Position numbers and translations under genes: made by a program
The notes under the pieces: generated by a model
The model's database searches: none
What the model was told of the DNA's origin: nothing
What the model saw: only the letters and a program-made list of their open reading frames with translations
NCBI GenBank assembly: GCA_035448065.1
Contig: DAOTIG010000187.1
Location: 1 to 5,404, forward strand
Direction: 5' to 3'
DNA from: Phosphoribacter sp035448065
GTDB lineage: Bacteria > Actinomycetota > Actinomycetes > Actinomycetales > Dermatophilaceae
Length of the DNA: 5,404 bases
Shown: positions 1 through 5,194 of the stretch, piece after piece
Layout of the letters: the number at the start of each line of letters is the position of its first letter
Numbering within the stretch: position 1 is the first letter of the stretch

Positions 1-1
1 C

Positions 2-538
2 GGCACGGTCCGCGTCCTCGATGCCGACCCCTGGCTCTCCCCCGCCGACCACCGGGCCAGGGTCGGGGTCATGCTGCAAGCCGGCGGGCTGCCCAACGGC
101 GCGCGACCGCTGCGCCTGCTGCACCACCTCGCCAGCCTGTATGCCGCGCCCGCCGACGTCGAGGCGCTGGCTCGCCGGCTCGAGATCGACCGCTTCGCCG
201 GCACGACGATCCGGCGCCTGTCCGGCGGCCAGAAGCAGCGGGTGGCCCTGGCCGCCGCCCTCGTCGGGCGCCCCGACGTCGTCTTCCTCGACGAGCCCAC
301 CGCCGGGTTGGACCCGCACGGCCGCCTCGACGTCTATGACCTGCTGCGCGAGGTCAACGCCGAGGGCGCCACCCTCGTCGTCACGACACACTCCTTCGAG
401 GAGGCCGAGGCGCTCGGCACCCACCTCGTCGTCGTCAGCGCCGGACGCACCGCCGCCGAGGGCACTCGCGAGCAGGTCTGCGGCGCAGACCCGCTCGAGC
501 AGGTCTATTTCGAGCTGACTCGCAAGGAGCGCCGATGA
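2..538 (+). CDS. ABC transporter ATP-binding protein (C-terminal part)
   Basis: The nucleotide-binding subunit of an ABC transporter, cut by the window edge. It would hydrolyse ATP on the cytoplasmic face to drive the permease encoded next. The reading frame is open from base 2, giving 178 visible residues. Numbered from there they show a Q-loop (VMLQAGG, Gln26), the signature LSGGQKQR (73-80), Walker B VVFLDEPTAGLD (93-104, Glu98 catalytic) and the H-loop His130 in TTHSFEEAE. The Walker A loop and roughly the first 45 residues lie upstream of the window. The short tail after the H-loop and the ABC-2 partner suggest a DrrA/CcmA-like exporter ATPase. The stop overlaps the permease start (ATGA, 535-538), so the two are translationally coupled. 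The first in-frame ATG at 71 lies inside the Q-loop and is not the true start. The substrate is unknown. Family call is firm; the exporter direction is inferred. Confidence 0.93.
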   Translation, partial: GTVRVLDADPWLSPADHRARVGVMLQAGGLPNGARPLRLLHHLASLYAAPADVEALARRLEIDRFAGTTIRRLSGGQKQRVALAAALVGRPDVVFLDEPTAGLDPHGRLDVYDLLREVNAEGATLVVTTHSFEEAEALGTHLVVVSAGRTAAEGTREQVCGADPLEQVYFELTRKERR

Positions 539-1281
539 GCGCCCCCGCCCCATCGCGCGCCCGCGTCCTGCACCAGGCCCGCTTCGAACTCGCCACCCTG
601 CTCGCCAACGGCGAGCAGCTGCTCGTCTCCCTCGTGCTCCCGCTCGGAGCACTCGTGCTCGCGGCATACACCTCGATGCCCGCGCTCGGCGAGGGGCGCC
701 GCATCGACCTCGCCACCCCTGGCGTGCTCGCCCTGTGCATCGTCTCGGCGGCCTTCACCGCCCAGGCGATCGCGACCGGCTTCGACCGCCGGTATGCCGT
801 GCTGCGGCTCCTCGGGACCACCCCCCTCGGCCGGTCGGGACTGTTGTGGGGCAAGGCGATCGCGACGCTCGGCGTCGAGGCGCTGCAGTGGCTGGTCATC
901 GGTGGGGTCGGCCTGGCGCTCGGGTGGCGCCCCGTGCTCGCCGGCCTCCCGGCTGGGCTGCTGCTGCTCCTCGTCGGGACCTGGGCCTTCGTCGCGCTCG
1001 CGCTGTTGCTCGCCGGCGTGCTGCGGGCCGAGGGAGTGCTCGCGGTGGCCAACCTCGTGTGGGTCGTGCTGCTCGTCGGTGGCGGGCTGATCATGCCGGT
1101 GGCGCAGCTGCCAGGCCCGTGGGCCGTCGTCGCGCAGTGGCTGCCGTCGGCGGCCTTGGGCGACGGGCTGCGCGCGGCCTTCGGCTGGGGCACCATCGAC
1201 CTCCGGGCGCTGCTCGTGCTGGGCGTGTGGGGAGCCGGCGCCACCGCCCTCGCCGCCCGCACCTTCCGCTGGTCCGACTGA
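535..1281 (+). CDS. ABC-2 type transporter permease
   Basis: The membrane subunit of the same ABC transporter, 248 residues, a usual length for a single-domain ABC-2 permease. About six hydrophobic helices can be drawn (near 28-45, 62-82, 104-129, 137-162, 168-189 and 224-242). Between helices 2 and 3 is a basic cytoplasmic loop, FDRRYAVLRLLGTTPLGR (83-100), which resembles the coupling-loop segment that contacts the ATPase in DrrB-like permeases. The ATG at 535 overlaps the ATPase stop and has a good Shine-Dalgarno, AAGGAG at 524-529, five bases upstream. The gene ends 14 bases before a large inverted repeat. From memory, an ATPase/permease pair in this position beside heme A synthase is also found in mycobacteria (the Rv1456c-Rv1458c region), so a link to heme or oxidase assembly is possible. 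Nothing in the protein names a substrate. Confidence 0.9.
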   Translation: MSAPAPSRARVLHQARFELATLLANGEQLLVSLVLPLGALVLAAYTSMPALGEGRRIDLATPGVLALCIVSAAFTAQAIATGFDRRYAVLRLLGTTPLGRSGLLWGKAIATLGVEALQWLVIGGVGLALGWRPVLAGLPAGLLLLLVGTWAFVALALLLAGVLRAEGVLAVANLVWVVLLVGGGLIMPVAQLPGPWAVVAQWLPSAALGDGLRAAFGWGTIDLRALLVLGVWGAGATALAARTFRWSD

Positions 1282-1295
1282 CCGGGGGTTTCTCC

Positions 1296-1377
1296 GAACG
1301 ACGCCATGGCGTCGTTCTGTCTGGGTGGCGTCGATATAGCGACGCCACCCGGGCGAAACGACGCCATGGCGTCGTTC
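1296..1377. repeat. 82-base nested inverted repeat; possible terminator
   Basis: The block is symmetric about 1336/1337. Positions 1296-1333 pair with 1340-1377 around a 6-base loop (ATATAG). Of 38 positions, 34 are Watson-Crick, three are G-U pairs in the plus-strand RNA (1318:1355, 1320:1353, 1322:1351) and one is a mismatch (1317:1356). Each outer arm is itself a perfect 20-base palindrome, AACGACGCCATGGCGTCGTT, at 1297-1316 and 1357-1376, exactly 60 bases apart. The inner hairpin is GGGTGGCGTCG (1323-1333) with CGACGCCACCC (1340-1350). In all, TGGCGTCG or its complement occurs six times. It starts 14 bases after the permease stop, so it may act as a strong hairpin terminator or RNA-stabilising element insulating ctaA. 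No U-tract follows. All three G-U pairs favour the plus-strand transcript. A dispersed repeat or a multi-site operator are the alternatives. Confidence 0.9.
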
Positions 1378-1390
1378 TCACAGAGATGGT

Positions 1391-1419
1391 GCTTCGCCGG
1401 CACGACGATGCGCCGCCTG
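1391..1419 (+). repeat. 29-base near-copy of an ATPase gene segment
   Basis: Bases 1391-1419 match 192-220, inside the ABC ATPase gene, at 27 of 29 positions; the first 19 bases are identical. In the ATPase the segment encodes FAGTTIRRL just before the LSGGQ signature. The gap copy reads FAGTTMRRL in the corresponding frame and then diverges. It is directly oriented, 1.2 kb downstream, and lies 14 bases past the end of the large inverted repeat. The flanks on both sides do not match. It may be a scrap of gene duplication or chance; I see no protein made from it. Confidence 0.6.
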
Positions 1420-1504
1420 GACAGCTCGGGCACGTCCCCCGGTCGGGCCAGCGCCCGCGACTGAGCGCATCCGGTATGCCGTGTGCCACACGACAAGGAG
1501 CGCG

Positions 1505-2521
1505 ATGGCCGGGAGCCCGGGAGGGCGGCATACGCTGAGGCACGTGCGTCTGCCCGTCTGCCGGCCCGAATGGGTGCGGCCCCTGCTGCTGGCCAACCTG
1601 GTCGTCGAGATCCTCATCATCGTCACCGGCGGCATCGTCCGGTTGACCGGCAGCGGGCTCGGCTGTCCCGACTGGCCGACCTGTGCCCAGGGCTCGCTCG
1701 TGCCGGTCGCCACGCAGAACGAGGGCTTCCACAGGTTCATCGAGTTCGGCAACCGCACGCTCACCGGGGTGCTCATCGTCGCGGCGGTGCTCGCGCTCTG
1801 GGCGGTCCGGACCGCGCTGCCGCGGCGCCGTCGACTGCACCAGCTGGGCTGGGCGATGATCGTCGGCATCCTGCTCGAGGCCATCGTCGGCGGCATCACG
1901 GTGTGGACCGGCCTCAACCCCCTCATCGTCGCCTTCCACTTCCTGTCGACCCTCGTCCTCGTCGCGATCGCCACGGCCATGCTGCGCGGCGCACAAGACG
2001 GCGACGGCCCGCTCGACGAGCGGGTTCGGCTCGTCCCCGCACTCACCGCGCGGCTCGCGTGGATCACGTATGCCGTGGGCGGGCTCGTGCTCGTCCTCGG
2101 CACCATCGTCACCGGGTCCGGCCCGCATTCCGGGGACAAGCTGTCGACTCGCACCGGCTTCGACGTCCGCACGGTGTCCTGGCTGCATGCCGACGTCGTC
2201 ATGCTCTTCATCGGTCTGCTGGTCGCCGTGCTGGTCGCGGTGCGGCTCGCCAAGGGCGCGGATCGGGCCGTCGGTGCCGACGGCGGCTCCGGCGGCTCCG
2301 GCGGCAGGAGCGACGGCGCACCCACCACTGCCGAGCTGGCCCGGCTCGGCCGATCCTGGACCTCGGTGCTGCACCTGAGCCTGCTGCAGGGCGCGATCGG
2401 CTATCTGCAGTACTTCACCGGTGTGCCGATCCTGCTCGTCCTGGCGCACATGCTCTGTGCTGCTCTGCTCGCCGTCGCGCTCACCCTCGGCACGCTCAAC
2501 CTCTACCGACACCCGGTCTGA
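1505..2521 (+). CDS. ctaA: Heme A synthase (COX15/CtaA family)
   Basis: Integral membrane enzyme that oxidises the C8 methyl of heme O to a formyl group, giving heme A for aa3-type cytochrome oxidase. The 338 residues from ATG 1505 form two four-helix halves. All four expected heme-ligand histidines are present: His76 in EGFHRFIEFGNR (with Glu73), His145 (AFHFLS), His228 (WLHADV) and His315 (LAHMLC). The loop after helix 1 has the cysteine pair of GCPDWPTC (54 and 60), as in Bacillus-type CtaA. A Gly/Ser-rich linker (260-267) joins the last helices. Start choice: ATG 1505 has AAGGAG at 1495-1500, in the same CAAGGAGCGC context as the permease start, but only four bases away. GTG 1544 would still leave a complete first helix and has a -10-like TACGCT seven bases upstream. 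GTG 1481 lacks a ribosome site. The codons between 1505 and 1544 (AGG, GGA, CAT) look atypical, so the shorter form remains possible. Confidence 0.95.
   Translation: MAGSPGGRHTLRHVRLPVCRPEWVRPLLLANLVVEILIIVTGGIVRLTGSGLGCPDWPTCAQGSLVPVATQNEGFHRFIEFGNRTLTGVLIVAAVLALWAVRTALPRRRRLHQLGWAMIVGILLEAIVGGITVWTGLNPLIVAFHFLSTLVLVAIATAMLRGAQDGDGPLDERVRLVPALTARLAWITYAVGGLVLVLGTIVTGSGPHSGDKLSTRTGFDVRTVSWLHADVVMLFIGLLVAVLVAVRLAKGADRAVGADGGSGGSGGRSDGAPTTAELARLGRSWTSVLHLSLLQGAIGYLQYFTGVPILLVLAHMLCAALLAVALTLGTLNLYRHPV
1531..1536 (+). promoter_or_regulatory. Candidate -10 element for a leaderless ctaA transcript
   Basis: TACGCT fits the actinobacterial TANNNT -10 pattern. It lies seven bases before the in-frame GTG at 1544, nearly the same geometry as the promoter of the response regulator (TAGCCT, eight bases before its ATG). 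No clear -35 is visible. The hexamer overlaps a GTATGCCG word read on the minus strand (1526-1533), so it may owe its sequence to that word. If translation really begins at 1505 this is internal to the gene. Confidence 0.3.
2282..2305 (+). repeat. Tandem 9-base repeat encoding a Gly-Gly-Ser linker in ctaA
   Basis: GGCGGCTCC occurs at 2282-2290 and 2291-2299, followed by a partial third unit GGCGGC (2300-2305). The repeats are in frame and encode GGSGGSGG in the cytoplasmic loop between the sixth and seventh membrane helices of CtaA. Unit length is a multiple of three, so copy-number change by slippage would keep the frame and only alter linker length. Confidence 0.8.
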
Positions 2522-2564
2522 GCGCCGTCGCCCGGCCCGACGTTATCGAACCCTAAGGACTTCC

Positions 2565-2582
2565 CCGGCTCCCGCCAGCCGG
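2565..2582. promoter_or_regulatory. Candidate operator: 6-base arms around the -35 position
   Basis: CCGGCT (2565-2570) and AGCCGG (2577-2582) form a perfect inverted repeat with a 6-base spacer. It spans the place where the -35 element of the response-regulator promoter would lie. A dimeric regulator bound here could repress or activate the two-component operon. Short GC-rich inverted repeats are common by chance in such a genome, and OmpR-type regulators more often use direct repeats, so support is weak. Confidence 0.25.
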
Positions 2583-2590
2583 CGACGGCC

Positions 2591-2604
2591 TAGCCTGGTG
2601 CGCT
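2591..2604 (+). promoter_or_regulatory. Promoter -10 (TAGCCT) of the two-component operon; leaderless
   Basis: TAGCCT at 2591-2596 matches the actinobacterial -10 consensus TANNNT and ends eight bases before the ATG at 2605. Transcription would then begin at or next to the A of the start codon, so the mRNA would have no leader. This agrees with the absence of any Shine-Dalgarno before this gene. No good TTGAC-type -35 is seen at the usual distance. Confidence 0.6.
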
Positions 2605-3348
2605 ATGGCCCGGGTCCTTGTCGTCGACGACGACCCGACCGTGCGGGAGGTCGTGTCCCGCTATCTGGAGCACGCCGGGTTCGCCGTGAGCCAGGCCGAC
2701 GAGGGACAGCGAGCCCTCGCGCTCGCGGCGGCCGAGCCACCCGACATCGCCGTGCTCGACCTCATGCTGCCCGGCGTCGACGGGCTCGAGGTGCTGCGCC
2801 GGTTGCGCCGCCGACGGGGCGACCTGCCGGTCGTGCTGCTCAGCGCGCGCGGCGAGGAGGACGATCGGGTTCTCGGCCTGCAGGTCGGCGCGGACGACTA
2901 TGTCACCAAGCCCTTCTCGCCCCGCGAGCTGGTCCTGCGAGTCCAGTCGGTGCTGCGCCGGGCTCAGCCATCGGCACCCTCCTCCGGACTGTCGAGCGGG
3001 TCCGCGGGGCCTGCCGCGCCCCTGCTCGCCGACGCCGACCTCGTCGTCACGCCGAGTGCGCGCACGGCCACCCTCGCGGGAGCCGCCCTGCCCCTCACCA
3101 CCCGTGAGCTCGACCTGCTCATCCACTTCCTGAGCCACCCGGGCCGGGCCTTCACCCGCCAGGAGCTCATGCGCCAGGTGTGGGGCTGGGAGTTCGGCGA
3201 CGAGTCGACAGTCACCGTGCACGTTCGTCGGCTCAGGGAGAAGATCGAGCCGGATCCCGGTGCACCGCAACGGATCTGCACCGTCTGGGGAGTCGGCTAC
3301 CGCTGGGATGGCCTCGCCGGAGCCTCGCACCCGGAGCAGCCGTCGTGA
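2605..3348 (+). CDS. OmpR/PhoB-family response regulator
   Basis: DNA-binding response regulator of 247 residues, normal for the family, acting in the cytoplasm. The receiver domain (about 3-118) has the acidic pocket Asp8-Asp9-Asp10, phospho-acceptor Asp52 (LDLMLPGVDG), the switch Ser80 and Lys102 (YVTKPFSP). A Ser/Gly/Pro/Ala-rich linker (about 121-140) leads to a winged-helix domain (about 145-236) with recognition helix STVTVHVRRLREKIE (201-215) and wing strand CTVWGVGYRW. The start is ATG 2605, whose product begins directly with the first receiver strand; there is no ribosome site and the promoter indicates leaderless translation. The stop overlaps the sensor kinase start by four bases, so the two are a cognate pair. 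Target genes cannot be read from the sequence; nearby ctaA or ccdA are guesses only. Confidence 0.95.
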   Translation: MARVLVVDDDPTVREVVSRYLEHAGFAVSQADEGQRALALAAAEPPDIAVLDLMLPGVDGLEVLRRLRRRRGDLPVVLLSARGEEDDRVLGLQVGADDYVTKPFSPRELVLRVQSVLRRAQPSAPSSGLSSGSAGPAAPLLADADLVVTPSARTATLAGAALPLTTRELDLLIHFLSHPGRAFTRQELMRQVWGWEFGDESTVTVHVRRLREKIEPDPGAPQRICTVWGVGYRWDGLAGASHPEQPS

Positions 3349-4373
3349 CCCCCGAGGGCCAGGCGGTGCTCATCGCCGCCGGAGGCGCGGCGGTGACCGG
3401 GGCGCTCGGCGCCGTCGGGGTATGGGCGCTGGCCCGGCGCTCGGTCCGCGCCGCCCTGGTCGCTGCGCCGCTCGTCGTCGACGCCTCGGTCGCGGCCGGG
3501 GTGCTGCTCGCAGCCCGCGAGATGTTCATCAACGAGCACGACGTCCAGCTCGTCCTCCTCGTCGTCCTGGCCGCCGTACCCGTCGCGCTCGCCTACGGGT
3601 GGCTGCTGGCCCGCCGAGTGCACCGGCTCGACCGAGAACTCGAGCGCCGACTGGCAGCCGAGCAGGCGGCATACCAACGGGAGACGGAGGTCGAGCAGCA
3701 GCGCCGCGACCTCATCGCCTGGGCGAGCCACGATCTGCGCACCCCGGTCGCCGGGATCCGCGCGATGGCCGAGGCCCTCGAGGACGGTGTCGCCCCGGCG
3801 GACGGCTCGTATGCCGCGCGGATCCGGATGGCTGCCGACCGGCTCGGTGACATGGTCGACGACCTGCTCGCGCTGTCCCGCATCTCCAGTGGGCGGCTGG
3901 TGCTGCGTCCCGAGCCGATCGGGCTGCACGATCTCGTGTCCGACGCGCTGGCCGCCGCTCGACCGTTGGCTCTCGAGGCCGGGGTCGAGCTCGAGGGGGC
4001 GGCGCCGACCCGGGCGAGCGTCGTCGCCGACCCGCGCGAGCTGGCTCGCGTCCTGGACAACCTCGTCGTCAATGCGATCCGGGCGAGCCCACGAGGCGCT
4101 CGGGTGCAGGTCATCGCCACACCGACCGACGCCGGTGCCCTGCTGCGGGTGGCCGACGAGTGCGGTGGCCTCGACGAGCCGACCCGGGCCCGGATGTTCG
4201 AGCCGTGGTGGCGGGGCGACGAGGCCCGCACCGCCGGTCGCGGCGAGGCCGCCGGCCTCGGGCTGGCGGTCGTGCGAGGGCTGGTCGAGGCGCACGGGGG
4301 CCAGGTGCACGCGGCGGACGCTCCGGGTGGCTGCGTGATCGAGGTCCGCTTGCCGAACCGGCCGGCCGACTGA
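3345..4373 (+). CDS. Membrane sensor histidine kinase
   Basis: Cognate kinase of the preceding regulator, 342 residues. The start is GTG 3345, overlapping the regulator stop (GTGA, 3345-3348), with GGAG at 3333-3336. Three hydrophobic helices (about 8-30, 36-56 and 68-89) come first. Arginines after helix 1 and helix 3 suggest N-terminus outside and catalytic part inside, leaving only about 11 residues (REMFINEHDVQ) exposed between helices 2 and 3. A charged, probably coiled segment (90-121) replaces a recognisable HAMP domain. The H-box has His129 in SHDLRTPVAGIRAM. The ATPase domain has N-box LDNLVVNAIRASP (Asn239, Asn243), G1 DECGGL (271-276), F-box MFEPWWRG and G2 AGLGLAVV. The DECGG form of G1, rather than DxGxG, is one I recall from other actinobacterial kinases, so it should be active. 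The signal is probably perceived in or at the membrane; its identity is unknown. Confidence 0.93.
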   Translation: MTPEGQAVLIAAGGAAVTGALGAVGVWALARRSVRAALVAAPLVVDASVAAGVLLAAREMFINEHDVQLVLLVVLAAVPVALAYGWLLARRVHRLDRELERRLAAEQAAYQRETEVEQQRRDLIAWASHDLRTPVAGIRAMAEALEDGVAPADGSYAARIRMAADRLGDMVDDLLALSRISSGRLVLRPEPIGLHDLVSDALAAARPLALEAGVELEGAAPTRASVVADPRELARVLDNLVVNAIRASPRGARVQVIATPTDAGALLRVADECGGLDEPTRARMFEPWWRGDEARTAGRGEAAGLGLAVVRGLVEAHGGQVHAADAPGGCVIEVRLPNRPAD

Positions 4374-4397
4374 GCCCGCGGTCACCCGGCCTGCGGC

Positions 4398-4416
4398 GCC
4401 GAGCCGAGCCGAGCCG
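4398..4416. repeat. Short tandem GCCGA repeat
   Basis: The pentamer GCCGA is repeated 3.8 times in the 48-base gap between the kinase stop and the ccdA stop. It is non-coding on both sides, so copy number could vary freely by slippage. No function is evident. Confidence 0.7.
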
Positions 4417-4431
4417 GCCGCTCAGCTCGGC
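4408..4431. terminator. Weak candidate bidirectional terminator between converging genes
   Basis: GCCGAGC (4408-4414) can pair with GCTCGGC (4425-4431) across a 10-base loop, at the point where the kinase and ccdA converge. The 3' arm lies inside the last codons of ccdA, and no T-tract follows on either strand. The 5' arm belongs to a run of almost four GCCGA units (4398-4416), so the pairing may be a by-product of that simple repeat. Confidence 0.25.
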
Positions 4432-5144
4432 ACGAAGCCCGCGTCCAGCTCCCACGGGGTGACCGGCGAGTGCTCGATGAGCCAGGCCTGCAGGCTGCGG
4501 TCCAGGCCGGTGAGCACGAGAATCCCGACGACGACGAAGACCACCCCGAGCGCGCGCCGGAATCGGCCGTGCGGGTCGGCGACCCAGCCGAGGCGGGCGA
4601 TGAGCCGCCGGCCGGCGAGAGCGACCGCGAGCAGGGTGAGGCACAGGCCGAGGACGTAGGCGGCCAACAGGACCAGTCCATAGCCCAGCTGCGCCGGCAG
4701 CACGGTGACCACGACGTAGCCGTAGAGCGGACTGCACGAGGAGAAGACCGGTCCGAGGGCCGCGCCGGTGAGGATGGCGCCGGTTCGGCCGCCTCGGGCC
4801 CGGGCCGCCCGCAGCCGGCCGTCGGTGCGTCCCTGCAGGTCGAGGGTCATCGCCGCCCGCTCCCACAGCTCGGGCCAGATGGCCACCGCGCCGAGCGCCA
4901 CGAGCAGCCCTCCGGACAGCCAGGACCACACCTGCGGTGGCACGCCGATGAGGGCGGTGCTCGCCTTGAGCAGCAGGGTGAACGCGACGACGGACAGGCC
5001 GAGCGAACCCGTGATGACCAGCGCGCGGGCCCGCCCGGATCCCGGCTGTGCGGCCCCGCCGACGATGATCGGCAGCAGGGGCAGCACGCACGGGGCCAGG
5101 GTGGTGAGCACGCCGGCGACGAAGGCGCCGAGGATGACGAGCAT
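4422..5144 (-). CDS. ccdA: CcdA-type thiol-disulfide transmembrane electron carrier
   Basis: Small DsbD-family membrane protein, 240 residues, matching the six-helix CcdA form rather than full DsbD. It takes electrons from cytoplasmic thioredoxin and passes them across the membrane to extracytoplasmic thioredoxin-like proteins, classically for cytochrome c maturation. The defining cysteines are present: Cys19 in LAPCVLPLLP (helix 1) and Cys137 in SSCSPLYGY (helix 4). A further Cys168 lies in helix 5. Helices lie near 2-27, 40-60, 72-92, 121-147, 153-175 and 199-213, with a basic cytoplasmic loop (about 95-120) between helices 3 and 4. The start is ATG 5142-5144, which puts helix 1 at the N-terminus as usual in the family. 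No clear Shine-Dalgarno precedes it. It follows the thioredoxin-like gene by 50 bases on the same strand and probably shares its transcript. Confidence 0.92.
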   Translation of the reverse strand: MLVILGAFVAGVLTTLAPCVLPLLPIIVGGAAQPGSGRARALVITGSLGLSVVAFTLLLKASTALIGVPPQVWSWLSGGLLVALGAVAIWPELWERAAMTLDLQGRTDGRLRAARARGGRTGAILTGAALGPVFSSCSPLYGYVVVTVLPAQLGYGLVLLAAYVLGLCLTLLAVALAGRRLIARLGWVADPHGRFRRALGVVFVVVGILVLTGLDRSLQAWLIEHSPVTPWELDAGFVPS

Positions 5145-5194
5145 GGTGAGGTATGCCGCGTGGCGGGGTCTGTCGAGTCAGTCGGCGCGGGCGG

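Larger units (their letters stand above)
1282..1504. other. Intergenic region between the ABC pair and ctaA
   Basis: This 223-base gap has no convincing gene. The frames open across it have low coding character, and their peptides are only translations of the palindromes (for example NDAMASF read on the minus strand). In order it holds an 82-base inverted repeat (1296-1377), a 29-base near-copy of part of the upstream ATPase gene (1391-1419), one GTATGCCG word (1474-1481) and the Shine-Dalgarno of ctaA (1495-1500). An 80-base palindromic block followed by a coding-like scrap looks like an inserted or decayed repeat element, but no terminal duplication is visible. Confidence 0.6.
139..5158. 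repeat. Dispersed 8-base word GTATGCCG, nine copies
   Basis: GTATGCCG occurs on the plus strand at 139-146, 792-799, 1474-1481, 2068-2075, 3809-3816 and 5151-5158. It occurs on the minus strand (CGGCATAC) at 662-669, 1526-1533 and 3667-3674. All nine copies continue with C or T, giving GTATGCCGY. In genes the plus copies read Tyr-Ala with TAT, while the minus copies force Ala GCA before Tyr TAC. Different codons are bent toward the same word, so this is not simple codon preference. Three copies (1474, 1526 and 5151) lie in gaps or before likely starts. The entry spans the first to the last copy. Confidence 0.75.

Noticed and set aside
766..863. Two GCGATCGC octamers 90 bases apart in the permease gene
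   Set aside because: They resemble the cyanobacterial HIP1 word, but both encode an Ala-Ile-Ala-Thr membrane segment in frame, and two copies are not remarkable here.
1296..1377. CRISPR-like reading of the two 20-base repeats
   Set aside because: There are only two copies, each is a full palindrome, the spacer is itself a hairpin, and no cas gene is near.
435..1496. 353-codon minus-strand frame containing the peptide NDAMASF twice
   Set aside because: The repeated peptide is only the translation of the 20-base palindrome. The rest is Ser/Thr/Arg/Pro-rich antisense of the permease, with no domain.
1091..2512. 473-codon open frame on the minus strand, opposite ctaA
   Set aside because: It is the antisense shadow of a GC-rich gene: low-complexity Glu/Asp/Arg/Gly composition, no recognisable domain, and it covers the clear CtaA frame and the palindromic gap.
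2621..2632. 12-base palindrome GTCGTCGACGAC at the start of the response regulator
   Set aside because: It follows from the codons of the conserved VVDDD strand of the receiver domain, so no separate site is needed.
3180..3344. N-terminal extension of the kinase frame into the response regulator
   Set aside because: It would overlap the winged-helix coding region by 165 bases, and the residues are a shadow translation. GTG 3345 with the GTGA overlap is the natural start.
4165..4179. Apparently defective G1 box (DECGGL rather than DxGxG) in the kinase
   Set aside because: I recall this variant from many actinobacterial kinases, and the N, F and G2 boxes are intact, so I do not read it as a loss of activity.
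4111..5091. 326-codon minus-strand frame overlapping the kinase end and ccdA
   Set aside because: Arg/Gly/Pro-rich out-of-frame product. The CcdA frame with its two conserved cysteines explains this DNA.
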